Source: a virus. From it: a DNA stretch of 20,381 bases. The stretch spans positions 1 through 20,381 of the IMG/VR virus record IMGVR_UViG_3300009528_000156. One strand, given 5' to 3'. The notes under the pieces were generated by a model, which made no database searches, was not told where the DNA came from, and worked only from the letters and a program-made list of their open reading frames with translations. Below are positions 1 through 6,373 of this stretch, in pieces (the first letter of the stretch is position 1; every line of letters begins with the position of its first letter). The position numbers and the translations under genes are program-made.

Positions 1-2
1 AA

Positions 3-401
3 CCCCGTCAGTTCGTTCGAGCGCATTCGGGGTGGTATCTGTGCCGCTATAATCGTGAAGATAAGATGCGATTGACCGGCAAGAATCGTTATCAAGATAT
101 GGATATTGATTACGTAGCACGGACAATTTCGATCAATCGGACGGAATCGTTGGACTGTTCGTTTGAAGATTATGTTGACAATCGAATTGTTTTACCATTT
201 AATTATCAGAGCTTAGATAATGGTGACTTTGTAAAACAGATGTGTATGCCGACTCGATTGCGACAGGAGAGACCAGATGGAACGTTTCGGCATATCTGGA
301 CGAAAGGAGAAGATCACCATCGACATGCCGATAACTACGAGGCTATAGCGGCAAGGATTTCTGCCGGATCGAGCAATATGATAACGGTGGTGGAGATATG
401 A
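3..401 (+). CDS. terL: Terminase large subunit, C-terminal end (partial)
   Basis: The reading frame is open from the left edge of the window, so the first methionine at 66 is internal and the real start lies upstream. The visible 132 residues look like the end of the nuclease domain and C-terminal tail of a phage terminase large subunit, the ATP-driven motor that packages DNA into the prohead through the portal. Supporting signs are an aromatic-rich WYLCRYNRED stretch, a short beta-strand region ending in a LPFNY element, and the histidine-rich DHHRHADNYEAIA segment near the end. That segment resembles the 'D-H-x-x-x-A-x-N-Y' helix that closes many TerL proteins. The portal gene lies downstream after three small genes, which is the usual order. 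The ATPase motifs are outside the window, so the call rests on the C-terminal pattern plus context. The stop overlaps the next start (ATGA). Confidence 0.68.
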   Translation, partial: PRQFVRAHSGWYLCRYNREDKMRLTGKNRYQDMDIDYVARTISINRTESLDCSFEDYVDNRIVLPFNYQSLDNGDFVKQMCMPTRLRQERPDGTFRHIWTKGEDHHRHADNYEAIAARISAGSSNMITVVEI

Positions 402-643
402 AAAGATTTAAGTATGTTCTTCAATCAATGACCGCAATTATGGTCGGTACAAAAGTTGTGCTCAAAGATAAACCCGAAGTTGAATCTGAGCACATGACTG
501 GCATCATGGGCACTGTAGTGAGTTGTGAAGTTGACCCGGAGTTGTCCAAAGCCTATCTCGTAACGATTGATGTCAAGCGGCCATTCTGTCTTATAACTCC
601 AGAAGGTGCCATAATGTCTGAAGCATGGATGGTGGAGGTATGA
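398..643 (+). CDS. Small hypothetical protein, beta-rich
   Basis: This 81-residue protein starts at an ATG overlapping the terminase stop as ATGA, so it is probably translated by coupling. I do not recognise a family. From about residue 16 on, the alternating hydrophobic pattern (VGTKVVL, GIMGTVVSCEV, AYLVTIDV, EAWMVEV) predicts five or so short beta strands, as in a small beta-barrel such as SH3-like folds. The first 15 residues look less structured, and the internal ATG codons at 428 and 437 are alternative starts. Its place between terminase and portal is where many siphoviruses keep small accessory genes of unknown function. No signal peptide or membrane segment is evident. Confidence 0.6.
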   Translation: MKRFKYVLQSMTAIMVGTKVVLKDKPEVESEHMTGIMGTVVSCEVDPELSKAYLVTIDVKRPFCLITPEGAIMSEAWMVEV

Positions 644-837
644 GAATAGTAAATAAAACAATGGAGAAGATGAATCCTATCCAAGTAATTCCTTATCTAC
701 ATTCACTCTTTGCCAAGAGATTCAATGATATTTGCCCTTTTTGTAGTCAATATGAAGATCGGCGAATACCAGCACATCGACAAAATGATGTATGCCCACA
801 AACAGGATTGACTGAAAGTGAAATGTGGGAAGGATGA
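640..837 (+). CDS. Small protein with a possible zinc-binding Cys/His cluster
   Basis: I chose the ATG at 640 because it overlaps the previous stop as ATGA and is preceded by GGTGGAGG (630-637). A longer in-frame start at 625 exists but adds only MDGGG, which is the translated ribosome-binding site itself. The 65-residue product has a helical N-terminal half (residues 10-30) followed by CPFC at about residues 36-39, a histidine about ten residues later and a further cysteine after VNDV-type spacing. That layout is compatible with one zinc site. No family is recognised. The gene sits between terminase and portal. A zinc-ribbon helper of packaging or transcription is possible but is only inference. 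Confidence 0.55.
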   Translation: MRIVNKTMEKMNPIQVIPYLHSLFAKRFNDICPFCSQYEDRRIPAHRQNDVCPQTGLTESEMWEG

Positions 838-840
838 ACA

Positions 841-984
841 ATGAAAGAATATCCTGTCTTTCTTGAAGATGGTATGTCGTGGGGCTATATCGAATATCGA
901 TGTATCGCCGGAGGACCGCTTGAAATAATCGATGAAAAATTTACAGTAACTTATCTTGAGGCCAGGGATAGTCATGTGGAGTGA
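841..984 (+). CDS. Very small hypothetical protein coupled to the portal gene
   Basis: A 47-codon reading frame begins at the ATG at 841, three bases after the preceding stop. GGAAGGA (828-834) lies upstream as a plausible Shine-Dalgarno sequence. It ends at TGA 982-984, which overlaps the GTG start of the portal gene at 981 (GTGA). The product begins MKEYPVFLEDG and ends LEARDSHVE. The DNA encoding LEAR is the first exact copy of the TTGAGGCCAGGG repeat found at other head-gene junctions. No domain is recognised. It may be a real small protein or mainly a translational coupler for the portal. Tight packing on both sides and an intact frame favour translation. Confidence 0.45.
   Translation: MKEYPVFLEDGMSWGYIEYRCIAGGPLEIIDEKFTVTYLEARDSHVE
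956..967 (+). repeat. Junction repeat TTGAGGCCAGGG, copy 1 (before portal)
   Basis: Exact 12-base copy 13 bases upstream of the portal GTG. It is read in the 841-984 frame as part of LEAR. Identical copies lie at 3747-3758 and 4009-4020, with a degenerate copy at 4543-4554. The AGGG end could act as a weak Shine-Dalgarno sequence for the GTG at 981. Confidence 0.6.
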
Positions 985-3152
985 CATTAAAAGATAGAAT
1001 TCTAACTGGCCTTGCTCATAGATTAGAATCATATTTCAAGAAGTCTAATCCGGTCGGCCCCCTTACACTCTCTATCCCCTTACATACGGGTGCACAGCCG
1101 GAGCAGTTTGATTCGACTACACATTTGGCGGTCTACCTGACTGATGTGTGGTGCTATGCCTGTATGCGAGCAATCGCCGAATGGGTATCTGAGATTCCTC
1201 TGATATTGCAAAAGAAAACAACGGTAGATGGAGAGCTACAATGGATTACTCTTAGCGAGCATCCCTTGATTGATTTGTTGGCTCGTCCCAATGCAGATAC
1301 ACCCTTTCCTGAATTACTAAATCGTTGGGTGCTTTCATTGTTAGCTACTGGCAATGGTTATATGCTCTATACCCCCGAAGATAAAGAACTCTGGAATTGC
1401 AAAAGTAGCTTCGTTAAAGTTAAAGCCAACGAATTTGGTCAGATCACAGGCTACCATATAGCTAATAGAGGCCAATCATTTGATCTTGAATCGGCACAAG
1501 TTATCCATGTTCGACTTGCCAATCCAACAGGGGATTACTATGGAGTTCCACCTTCTCAAATTGTTCGCAATACCATCCTTACTCGCCTCTATTTGAGTGG
1601 ATATATCAAGAATTTCTTTCTTAACAATGCTCTGATGGGAACTACATTTTCTACTGAACATGGACTTACTAAGGAGGAAAAGGAAAAAATCCGTAAGGAA
1701 ATCAAGAGACTTTACGGTGGTCATGGTAAGGCATTTGCCACTGCTATTCTTGATCATGGAGCCAAACTTGATCGCATCTCTCACAATATCAAAGACCTTA
1801 TGCCCGATGTCCTTTACAAGCTCATGCGTGAGGAAATTATTGCCGCCTATGGTCTGACTCATATTATGATCAGTGTCATGGATGATATGTCTTACGCTAA
1901 CGCCAAAATAGCTCGCCGAGTCTTCATTGAAAATCGGGGGCTACCGATTCTTCGTCTTTTGGAATCGGTATTGAATCTGCAATTGACCTCACAATTTGAT
2001 AAGGATATTCGTCTCTATTTTGATCGAACAAAAATACCTGCACTCCAAGAAGATGAGAATGAAAAAAGCAAACGTATAGTCGAACAATACAAATCACAAT
2101 TGATCACGCTGAATGAAGGTCGAGGACAACTTGGTTACGAACCCGATCCTGAAGGTGACGAATATTTCTCCGGGCCAGCAGCGGGTGGCTTCGGAATGGC
2201 AAATAGCGGTGCGGGCGAGGGTAAGGGTGGCGGAACGCCTGGCCTCGGCGTTGCTCATTTATCACGCTTTGGCTATGTACAAAGCAATAACGATAACCCT
2301 CGCTCAATCCGCTGGAAATTACATGATCGCAAAATTACATCACTTGAGAGACGGTTCGTCCGCTTAATGAATCGCTTCTTTGACGAACAGCTTGATCGAA
2401 TTATTAAAGCGCTAAATGAATATACATCATCAGGTAAGCTCATGTCTCGATTGGGTTTATTAGTCAAAATCGATTTGCTGGATGACAAACCTGAACACAT
2501 ATTCAATATGGATATTGAAGATGTTGTATTGGTTGAAGCTACTACGCCGTTGATTCGACAATCTGTCTATGATGCCGGTCGAGCCGCCGTCAATGAGATC
2601 AATGTTCGATTGAGCTTCAATATTGATAATCCTGAAGTCCAAGTTATGATAACTCGTTTTGAGAATCGAATAAAAGATGTAAATAAAACCACTTATAACG
2701 AAATCAAAAAGATTTTCAAAGAGGGTTATGATGAGGGTGTAGGGATCGGCGAAATGGAGCGCCGCCTTCGGGACAAATTCAAGCAGTTTTCAAAGGTACG
2801 TTCGACTCGGATAGCCAAGACTGAAATCAATGGTATGGTAAACGGGGGGGCTATGGAAGGACACAAACAGGCTGGTGTCACACATAAAGAATGGATGTCG
2901 GCTTTTCTTCCTACATCCCGTCAGTGGCACATGGATGCTGATGGTGATGTCGTTCGCATAGATGAGGCATTTCAAATAGGAAGTAGTCGGATGATGTTTC
3001 CAGGCGACCCCAATGGGATGCCTGAAGATGTAATCAATTGTCATTGTACATACACAGCAGTAATGCGGGAGGAACAATATGGTAAAGATTTAGATGACGA
3101 TGGTCATCGTGATAATAGGTTAATAACAACTCGTGAAATTCATAATCTTTAA
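981..3152 (+). CDS. Portal protein fused to a MuF-like head morphogenesis domain
   Basis: The start is a GTG overlapping the previous stop (GTGA). Residues about 1-395 match the HK97-type portal family (Phage_portal, PF04860). Signs are the early WCYACMRAIAEWVSEIPL helix (57-74), ATGNGYMLY (122-130), and the clip and wing region ending with NEGRGQLGYEPDPEGD (378-393). Portals form the dodecameric DNA channel at one capsid vertex. A Gly/Ala/Ser-rich linker (about 397-425) follows, then a mostly helical region (about 440-600). Next comes a MuF-like domain (PF04233 type): RIAKTE (610-615), H650, FPGDP (673-677) and INCHC (685-689), in the usual order. MuF proteins are minor head proteins acting in head assembly or ejected with DNA. 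They are normally a separate gene next to the portal; here both are one 723-residue chain with no internal stop. The C-terminus is Asp/Arg-rich. Confidence 0.9.
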   Translation: MTLKDRILTGLAHRLESYFKKSNPVGPLTLSIPLHTGAQPEQFDSTTHLAVYLTDVWCYACMRAIAEWVSEIPLILQKKTTVDGELQWITLSEHPLIDLLARPNADTPFPELLNRWVLSLLATGNGYMLYTPEDKELWNCKSSFVKVKANEFGQITGYHIANRGQSFDLESAQVIHVRLANPTGDYYGVPPSQIVRNTILTRLYLSGYIKNFFLNNALMGTTFSTEHGLTKEEKEKIRKEIKRLYGGHGKAFATAILDHGAKLDRISHNIKDLMPDVLYKLMREEIIAAYGLTHIMISVMDDMSYANAKIARRVFIENRGLPILRLLESVLNLQLTSQFDKDIRLYFDRTKIPALQEDENEKSKRIVEQYKSQLITLNEGRGQLGYEPDPEGDEYFSGPAAGGFGMANSGAGEGKGGGTPGLGVAHLSRFGYVQSNNDNPRSIRWKLHDRKITSLERRFVRLMNRFFDEQLDRIIKALNEYTSSGKLMSRLGLLVKIDLLDDKPEHIFNMDIEDVVLVEATTPLIRQSVYDAGRAAVNEINVRLSFNIDNPEVQVMITRFENRIKDVNKTTYNEIKKIFKEGYDEGVGIGEMERRLRDKFKQFSKVRSTRIAKTEINGMVNGGAMEGHKQAGVTHKEWMSAFLPTSRQWHMDADGDVVRIDEAFQIGSSRMMFPGDPNGMPEDVINCHCTYTAVMREEQYGKDLDDDGHRDNRLITTREIHNL

Positions 3153-3164
3153 GGAGAATTGAAA

Positions 3165-3728
3165 ATGAGAAAACGAATTGCATTAGTAATTTCTCTGGCT
3201 GCGATTTTGATGTTCGCAATGATGGTTGGAGAACAAGATGTCACCAGTGCTGAAAAGCCTAAGGGCACAACGTACTCAAGCGCTTTTAATTGGACAGTGA
3301 TTATCGACAGTAGTGGTACTGGCATCGTCTATGACACTACCATAACCACCAGTGGCGGTGGCAAGATATTCTATTTTCGTGGTCTTGAAAATTATAGTTC
3401 GCTAAACGCAGCGATCTACGTTGAAGTGACCAGCTTGGATACTGGTGATGCCGCCGCCGATGTACCTGATACCACCAAAGACTCAATGTTGGTACAGATA
3501 TATGCTGGCTATGGAGGTACTTCATGGTATCGGAAGATATATCAGGATTCGCTTATGAAGGCATCATCGGCAGGAGATACGTTGTACATACCACTCTCTG
3601 ATTCTATAGGTGCGGCGGATCGAGTGTGGTTTGAATTCATTACATCAGTGGCAGATACTGATCATACTGTAGCAGCACAGAGTGCCGGTATTCACTATAA
3701 AACCACTGTCAGAATGGTTGCTAAATGA
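3165..3728 (+). CDS. Predicted exported protein between portal and protease genes
   Basis: I placed the start at the ATG at 3165 because AAGGAGA (3151-3157) sits eight bases upstream; a TTG at 3159 is in frame but badly spaced. The 187-residue product opens with a clear Sec-type signal peptide: MRKR, a hydrophobic core of about 17 residues (IALVISLAAILMFAMMV) and a polar region with probable cleavage after VTSA (about residue 29). The mature part is Ser/Thr/Asp/Gly-rich with alternating beta patterns and no cysteine, as in a beta-sandwich. The position between portal and prohead protease would suit a head protein or decoration protein, but those are cytoplasmic and lack signal peptides. An alternative is an envelope protein made late in infection, such as a superinfection-exclusion factor. 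No family recognised; function unknown. Its stop overlaps the start of an 18-codon leader frame. Confidence 0.75.
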   Translation: MRKRIALVISLAAILMFAMMVGEQDVTSAEKPKGTTYSSAFNWTVIIDSSGTGIVYDTTITTSGGGKIFYFRGLENYSSLNAAIYVEVTSLDTGDAAADVPDTTKDSMLVQIYAGYGGTSWYRKIYQDSLMKASSAGDTLYIPLSDSIGAADRVWFEFITSVADTDHTVAAQSAGIHYKTTVRMVAK

Positions 3729-3781
3729 TGAGTCCATTAGAACATATTGAGGCCAGGGTGGTTGCTATGAATGCCAGTTGA
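3725..3781 (+). CDS. Leader mini-ORF upstream of the protease-capsid gene
   Basis: An 18-codon frame starts at the ATG at 3725, overlapping the stop of the exported-protein gene (ATGA). It ends at TGA 3779-3781, just inside the next gene, whose ATG is at 3771 in another frame. The peptide is MMSPLEHIEARVVAMNAS, and the IEAR part is encoded by copy 2 of the junction repeat. Its likely role is to carry ribosomes across the gap to the 3771 start, which has only AGGGTGG as a Shine-Dalgarno-like sequence. It may also be the shrunken remnant of a former gene. A stable product is doubtful. Confidence 0.3.
   Translation: MMSPLEHIEARVVAMNAS
3747..3758 (+). repeat. Junction repeat TTGAGGCCAGGG, copy 2 (before protease-capsid gene)
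   Basis: Exact 12-base copy ending 12 bases before the ATG at 3771, nearly the same spacing as copy 1 to the portal start. It is read as IEAR in the 3725-3781 mini-ORF. The AGGG-TGG stretch may serve as ribosome-binding site for 3771. Confidence 0.6.
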
Positions 3782-6083
3782 AGAATCAGATGATTACATC
3801 GAATTTCGTGTAGCTGCTCCTTCTGCCTACGGCAAGATTGTAGGTAGCAAATGGCTCGATGAAAAGAAGAGTATCTTAGCACGAATTGCTAAGAAACGAG
3901 AAGGCTCCGGCACTCTCATATCTCATATTTTATTCAACAAAAAAAAGGGTTGGACAGAGAGCAAGGCCAAAAAATGGCTCAAGGATCACGATTACACGAT
4001 CAAATCTATTGAGGCCAGGGGAGATCATGCCATACCAATGGAATACAAATATCTTGTTGCACCTTTGTCTAAATCGGTTGAACAAGATTCTGATAATAAA
4101 TGGGAACTGATTATTGAGGCGATGGTATCCACGCCTGATGTAGATCGAGGTGGTGATGTTACATTGCCTACCGCTTTCGCCAAAACCATGCCGGAATTTA
4201 TGAAAAATCCGATTATGTTTTTCAACCACAATCCCATGCTGACCGTTGGGCAAGTTCTTGATTATAAGATTGGTGAGGACGGATTGTGGATTCGTGGTGG
4301 TATCGATGGCGGTACACAGGCAGGTAAAGAGACCGCCCACTTGATTCGTTCGAACATCATCAAATCAATGTCTTTTAGTTATCGGATTATCGAAGCTGAG
4401 GCTGGAAAAGATGGCGATCCTTTCACCATCAAAGAACTCGAAGTCTTTGAAATCGGGCCGGTATCTATTCCCATGAATACACAGGCTCTTATCGAAGCAG
4501 CTAAAGCTCAAAACATTGAACTAAAATCGTTAACAAGTTCCTCTGAGGCCGGGGGACAAATTACAGAAGGAGATCACGTCATGGAAGAAAAAGAAGTACG
4601 TGATATTGTAACTTCCTCTGTGACACCGGTCGTGGAGGATACTGAGAAACAAGGCGTCAAGATTAGTGAAGTCGGTAAGAGGATTGATGAGGTCGTCAAA
4701 CTTCAGACCGAACTGAAAGACGCAAGTGACAATGGCAAGAAAACCACCGGCGAACTCCGGGAATTGATCGACAAAATGACTGGAGAATTCAAGAAAGCCG
4801 TAGATGGTTTAACAACCGAAGTCACCAGAATTCAGAATCAGAAACGGATTGATACGATGGAGCCAATGGCAACATCAATGAAGGATTTGATTAAGATGGA
4901 GCCATTAGAGGTTCAACGTCTTTATCCTAAGAAGGCTGCGCTCGTAAATGAATTGCAAAAATCCAACGATAAAATTCTGATTCTGGATACACTCCTATCG
5001 GCGGCTTCTCATACTGCTGGCGGAAGTTATCACATGACTCCATTGGCTGAACGAATCAAATCGTTTGGTGAATTGGGGAAATTTGAGGAATTCCGAAAAG
5101 CCTTAGATACTGCAACTACAACCGAAGGCCTCGAGCTTGTACCGACAGAGTTGTCCGGTCAAATCAAAGAACTGATCCGAATCGAACTGAAGGTGGCAAA
5201 TCTCTTTGAAGAGCTTCCGATGCCGACCAAATCCTATGAAGTCCCGATTGAAACCGCTGATGTATTGGCTACTTTACAAGGCGAAAAGACCGCTATTGTA
5301 TCGACTTTTGATTCGACTGAACAAGACCCATTGAGTCACAAGTGTACTCTGACCGCTAAAAAGGCACGGGCACGTATTCAGGTTTCAGCAGAGTTGACTG
5401 AAGATGCTATCTTCCCAGTCATCCCTTGGCTAAATCGCCATGCCGCACGTGCCATCGCTCGCTCCGTAGATCGTGCCATCGTCAATGGTGATACCAGCAC
5501 AACGCATTTTGACACTGGTCATACTGTCGGTTCAAGCGATTTCCGTCGGGCCTGGAAAGGTCTGAGATATCATTACAACACCACTATCAAAGCTACACTT
5601 GGAGTGGATATCTCAGCTTTATCCGAAGACCTGCTGCGTGAAATTCGCCAAAATATGGGGAAGCATGGTATGTATCCCAACGATCTGGCTTGGCTTTCCA
5701 GCATCAAAGGATATCTCGGAGGTTTCTTGCGTAAGCTGGATCAAGTTCAAACTCTGGATAAATATGGGCCGAAAGCAGTCATCCTGAGCGGCGAACTCTC
5801 TAAGGTCGATGGTATCCCGAATATCGTGACGGAATTTATTGAGGATGTTCTGGATGCTGATGGTCTCTATACGGGTACTGGTAATGCAGCCTCAGAGATA
5901 TTGCTTGTTAATCGTTTGGCTTGGGTGCGAGGTAGCTATCGTGACATTACGTTGGCTATCGTTCCCGATCAAATCAATGACGTTTTTACGGTTGTTGCTT
6001 TCAAGCGATGCGATTTCCAACCCTTCTGGGTACCATCAACAACTGAAGTCGCCGTGAATGCTGGACATAACCTATGCTTCTAA
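3771..6083 (+). CDS. Prohead protease-major capsid protein polyprotein
   Basis: This single 770-residue frame joins three parts. Residues 1-82 form an accessory domain with EFRVAAPSAY near the start and KGWTESKAKKWLKDH (59-73), a helix often seen at the front of phage head proteases. Residues about 90-250 match a U35-type prohead protease (PF04586): TPDVDRGGDVTLPTAF (121-136), the histidine of FFNHNP (H153), the serine of KSMSFSY (S201) and the FEIGPVSIPMN strand. Residues 271-770 are an HK97-fold capsid protein. Its N-terminal part (271-360) is a charged, heptad-like delta/scaffold region, and the shell core is recognisable from GLELVPTELSGQI (about 453) onward. The protease would remove the delta region during maturation. 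M271 (4581) has its own Shine-Dalgarno sequence, so free capsid protein may also be made. A repeat copy lies at each domain junction. Confidence 0.9.
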   Translation: MPVEESDDYIEFRVAAPSAYGKIVGSKWLDEKKSILARIAKKREGSGTLISHILFNKKKGWTESKAKKWLKDHDYTIKSIEARGDHAIPMEYKYLVAPLSKSVEQDSDNKWELIIEAMVSTPDVDRGGDVTLPTAFAKTMPEFMKNPIMFFNHNPMLTVGQVLDYKIGEDGLWIRGGIDGGTQAGKETAHLIRSNIIKSMSFSYRIIEAEAGKDGDPFTIKELEVFEIGPVSIPMNTQALIEAAKAQNIELKSLTSSSEAGGQITEGDHVMEEKEVRDIVTSSVTPVVEDTEKQGVKISEVGKRIDEVVKLQTELKDASDNGKKTTGELRELIDKMTGEFKKAVDGLTTEVTRIQNQKRIDTMEPMATSMKDLIKMEPLEVQRLYPKKAALVNELQKSNDKILILDTLLSAASHTAGGSYHMTPLAERIKSFGELGKFEEFRKALDTATTTEGLELVPTELSGQIKELIRIELKVANLFEELPMPTKSYEVPIETADVLATLQGEKTAIVSTFDSTEQDPLSHKCTLTAKKARARIQVSAELTEDAIFPVIPWLNRHAARAIARSVDRAIVNGDTSTTHFDTGHTVGSSDFRRAWKGLRYHYNTTIKATLGVDISALSEDLLREIRQNMGKHGMYPNDLAWLSSIKGYLGGFLRKLDQVQTLDKYGPKAVILSGELSKVDGIPNIVTEFIEDVLDADGLYTGTGNAASEILLVNRLAWVRGSYRDITLAIVPDQINDVFTVVAFKRCDFQPFWVPSTTEVAVNAGHNLCF
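4009..4020 (+). repeat. Junction repeat TTGAGGCCAGGG, copy 3 (between accessory and protease domains)
   Basis: Exact 12-base copy inside the polyprotein frame, read as IEAR at residues 80-83, at the border between the accessory domain and the protease. GGGGAG followed by ATC and an ATG at 4027 looks like a ribosome-binding site and start, but that ATG is out of frame and its frame closes at 4110. The first in-frame ATG is 4038 (M90), about where a stand-alone prohead protease would begin. Confidence 0.55.
4543..4554 (+). repeat. Degenerate junction repeat (CTGAGGCCGGGG), copy 4 (between protease and capsid domains)
   Basis: Differs from the 12-base repeat at two positions and is read as SEAGG (about residues 258-262) in the polyprotein. 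It lies 26 bases before the internal capsid start at 4581. Its position at a domain junction parallels copy 3. Confidence 0.4.
4566..4583 (+). promoter_or_regulatory. Internal ribosome-binding site and in-frame start of the capsid domain
   Basis: AGAAGGAGATCACGTC precedes an ATG at 4581. The AAGGAG core is about nine bases upstream, one of the better Shine-Dalgarno matches in the window and better than that of the full-length start at 3771. The ATG is in frame (residue 271) and begins MEEKEVRDIV, exactly where a capsid precursor with its delta domain would start. It would yield a 500-residue capsid protein in excess over the protease fusion. Confidence 0.6.
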
Positions 6084-6104
6084 GGTCTGTATTGATGACA
6101 ATGT

Positions 6105-6131
6105 AGAGGCGAGGATAATATCTTTGCCTCT
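6105..6131 (+). promoter_or_regulatory. 12-bp hairpin between capsid gene and next gene
   Basis: AGAGGCGAGGAT (6105-6116) pairs fully with ATCTTTGCCTCT (6120-6131), counting two G-T pairs, around a three-base loop. No T-run follows, so it is not a classical intrinsic terminator. It may mark an mRNA processing or stability element that raises capsid mRNA over downstream messages, or a partial attenuator. TTGATG (6092-6097) and GATAAT (6114-6119), 16 bases apart, resemble a weak sigma-70 promoter overlapping the hairpin, which I do not claim. Confidence 0.5.
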
Positions 6132-6148
6132 TACTAAGGAGACGAATA

Positions 6149-6373
6149 ATGAAATTGATATTCAAAGCATCGAAAAAAACAAAACAATATAACGGTCTTT
6201 TTTCAGTAAAGGACGGAGAAGTTACACCGGATATTTCTGATATAGAAGCAAAGCGTCTGCTTGTATCTTGGCCTGATAACTTTTCTGAATTGATTGAAGC
6301 TCTAAAGACACAATCTAAGAAGTCCATAAAACCTGAAAAAGACAAGATGTTCAGGGGTGCAAAGGATAAATGA
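6149..6373 (+). CDS. Small head-region protein
   Basis: This 74-residue protein is preceded by TAAGGAGA (6135-6142) and follows the capsid hairpin. It is a basic protein with an N-terminal strand (MKLIFKAS), then a segment with DGEVTPDISDIEAKRLLVSWPDNF, and a Lys-rich tail. Short proteins with a 'G-E-V-x-D-...-A-x-x-L-I/L-...-F' pattern are common directly after capsid genes in siphoviruses, but their role is poorly known. The protein at 8772 has a similar short pattern. The stop overlaps the next start (ATGA at 6370), so it is coupled to the connector gene. Confidence 0.65.
   Translation: MKLIFKASKKTKQYNGLFSVKDGEVTPDISDIEAKRLLVSWPDNFSELIEALKTQSKKSIKPEKDKMFRGAKDK

Noticed and set aside
1476-1862. 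Long minus-strand open frames opposite the portal and other genes
   Set aside because: They lie opposite strongly supported + strand genes, lack ribosome-binding sites and have no recognisable domains; they are frame shadows.
2238-2246. CCTGGCCTC, reverse complement of the core of the junction repeat, in the portal-MuF linker
   Set aside because: Only nine bases in a GC-rich glycine linker, so chance is plausible. Mentioned but not counted as a repeat copy.
4027-4110. ATG with a good GGGGAG ribosome-binding site inside the polyprotein gene
   Set aside because: It opens a frame different from the protease frame that closes after 27 codons with no sensible protein. Kept only as possible evidence of an old start region.
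6092-6119. TTGATG and GATAAT as a sigma-70-like promoter
   Set aside because: Only partial matches, overlapping the hairpin, and phage late operons are often read from a distant promoter. Such matches are common in AT-rich DNA.
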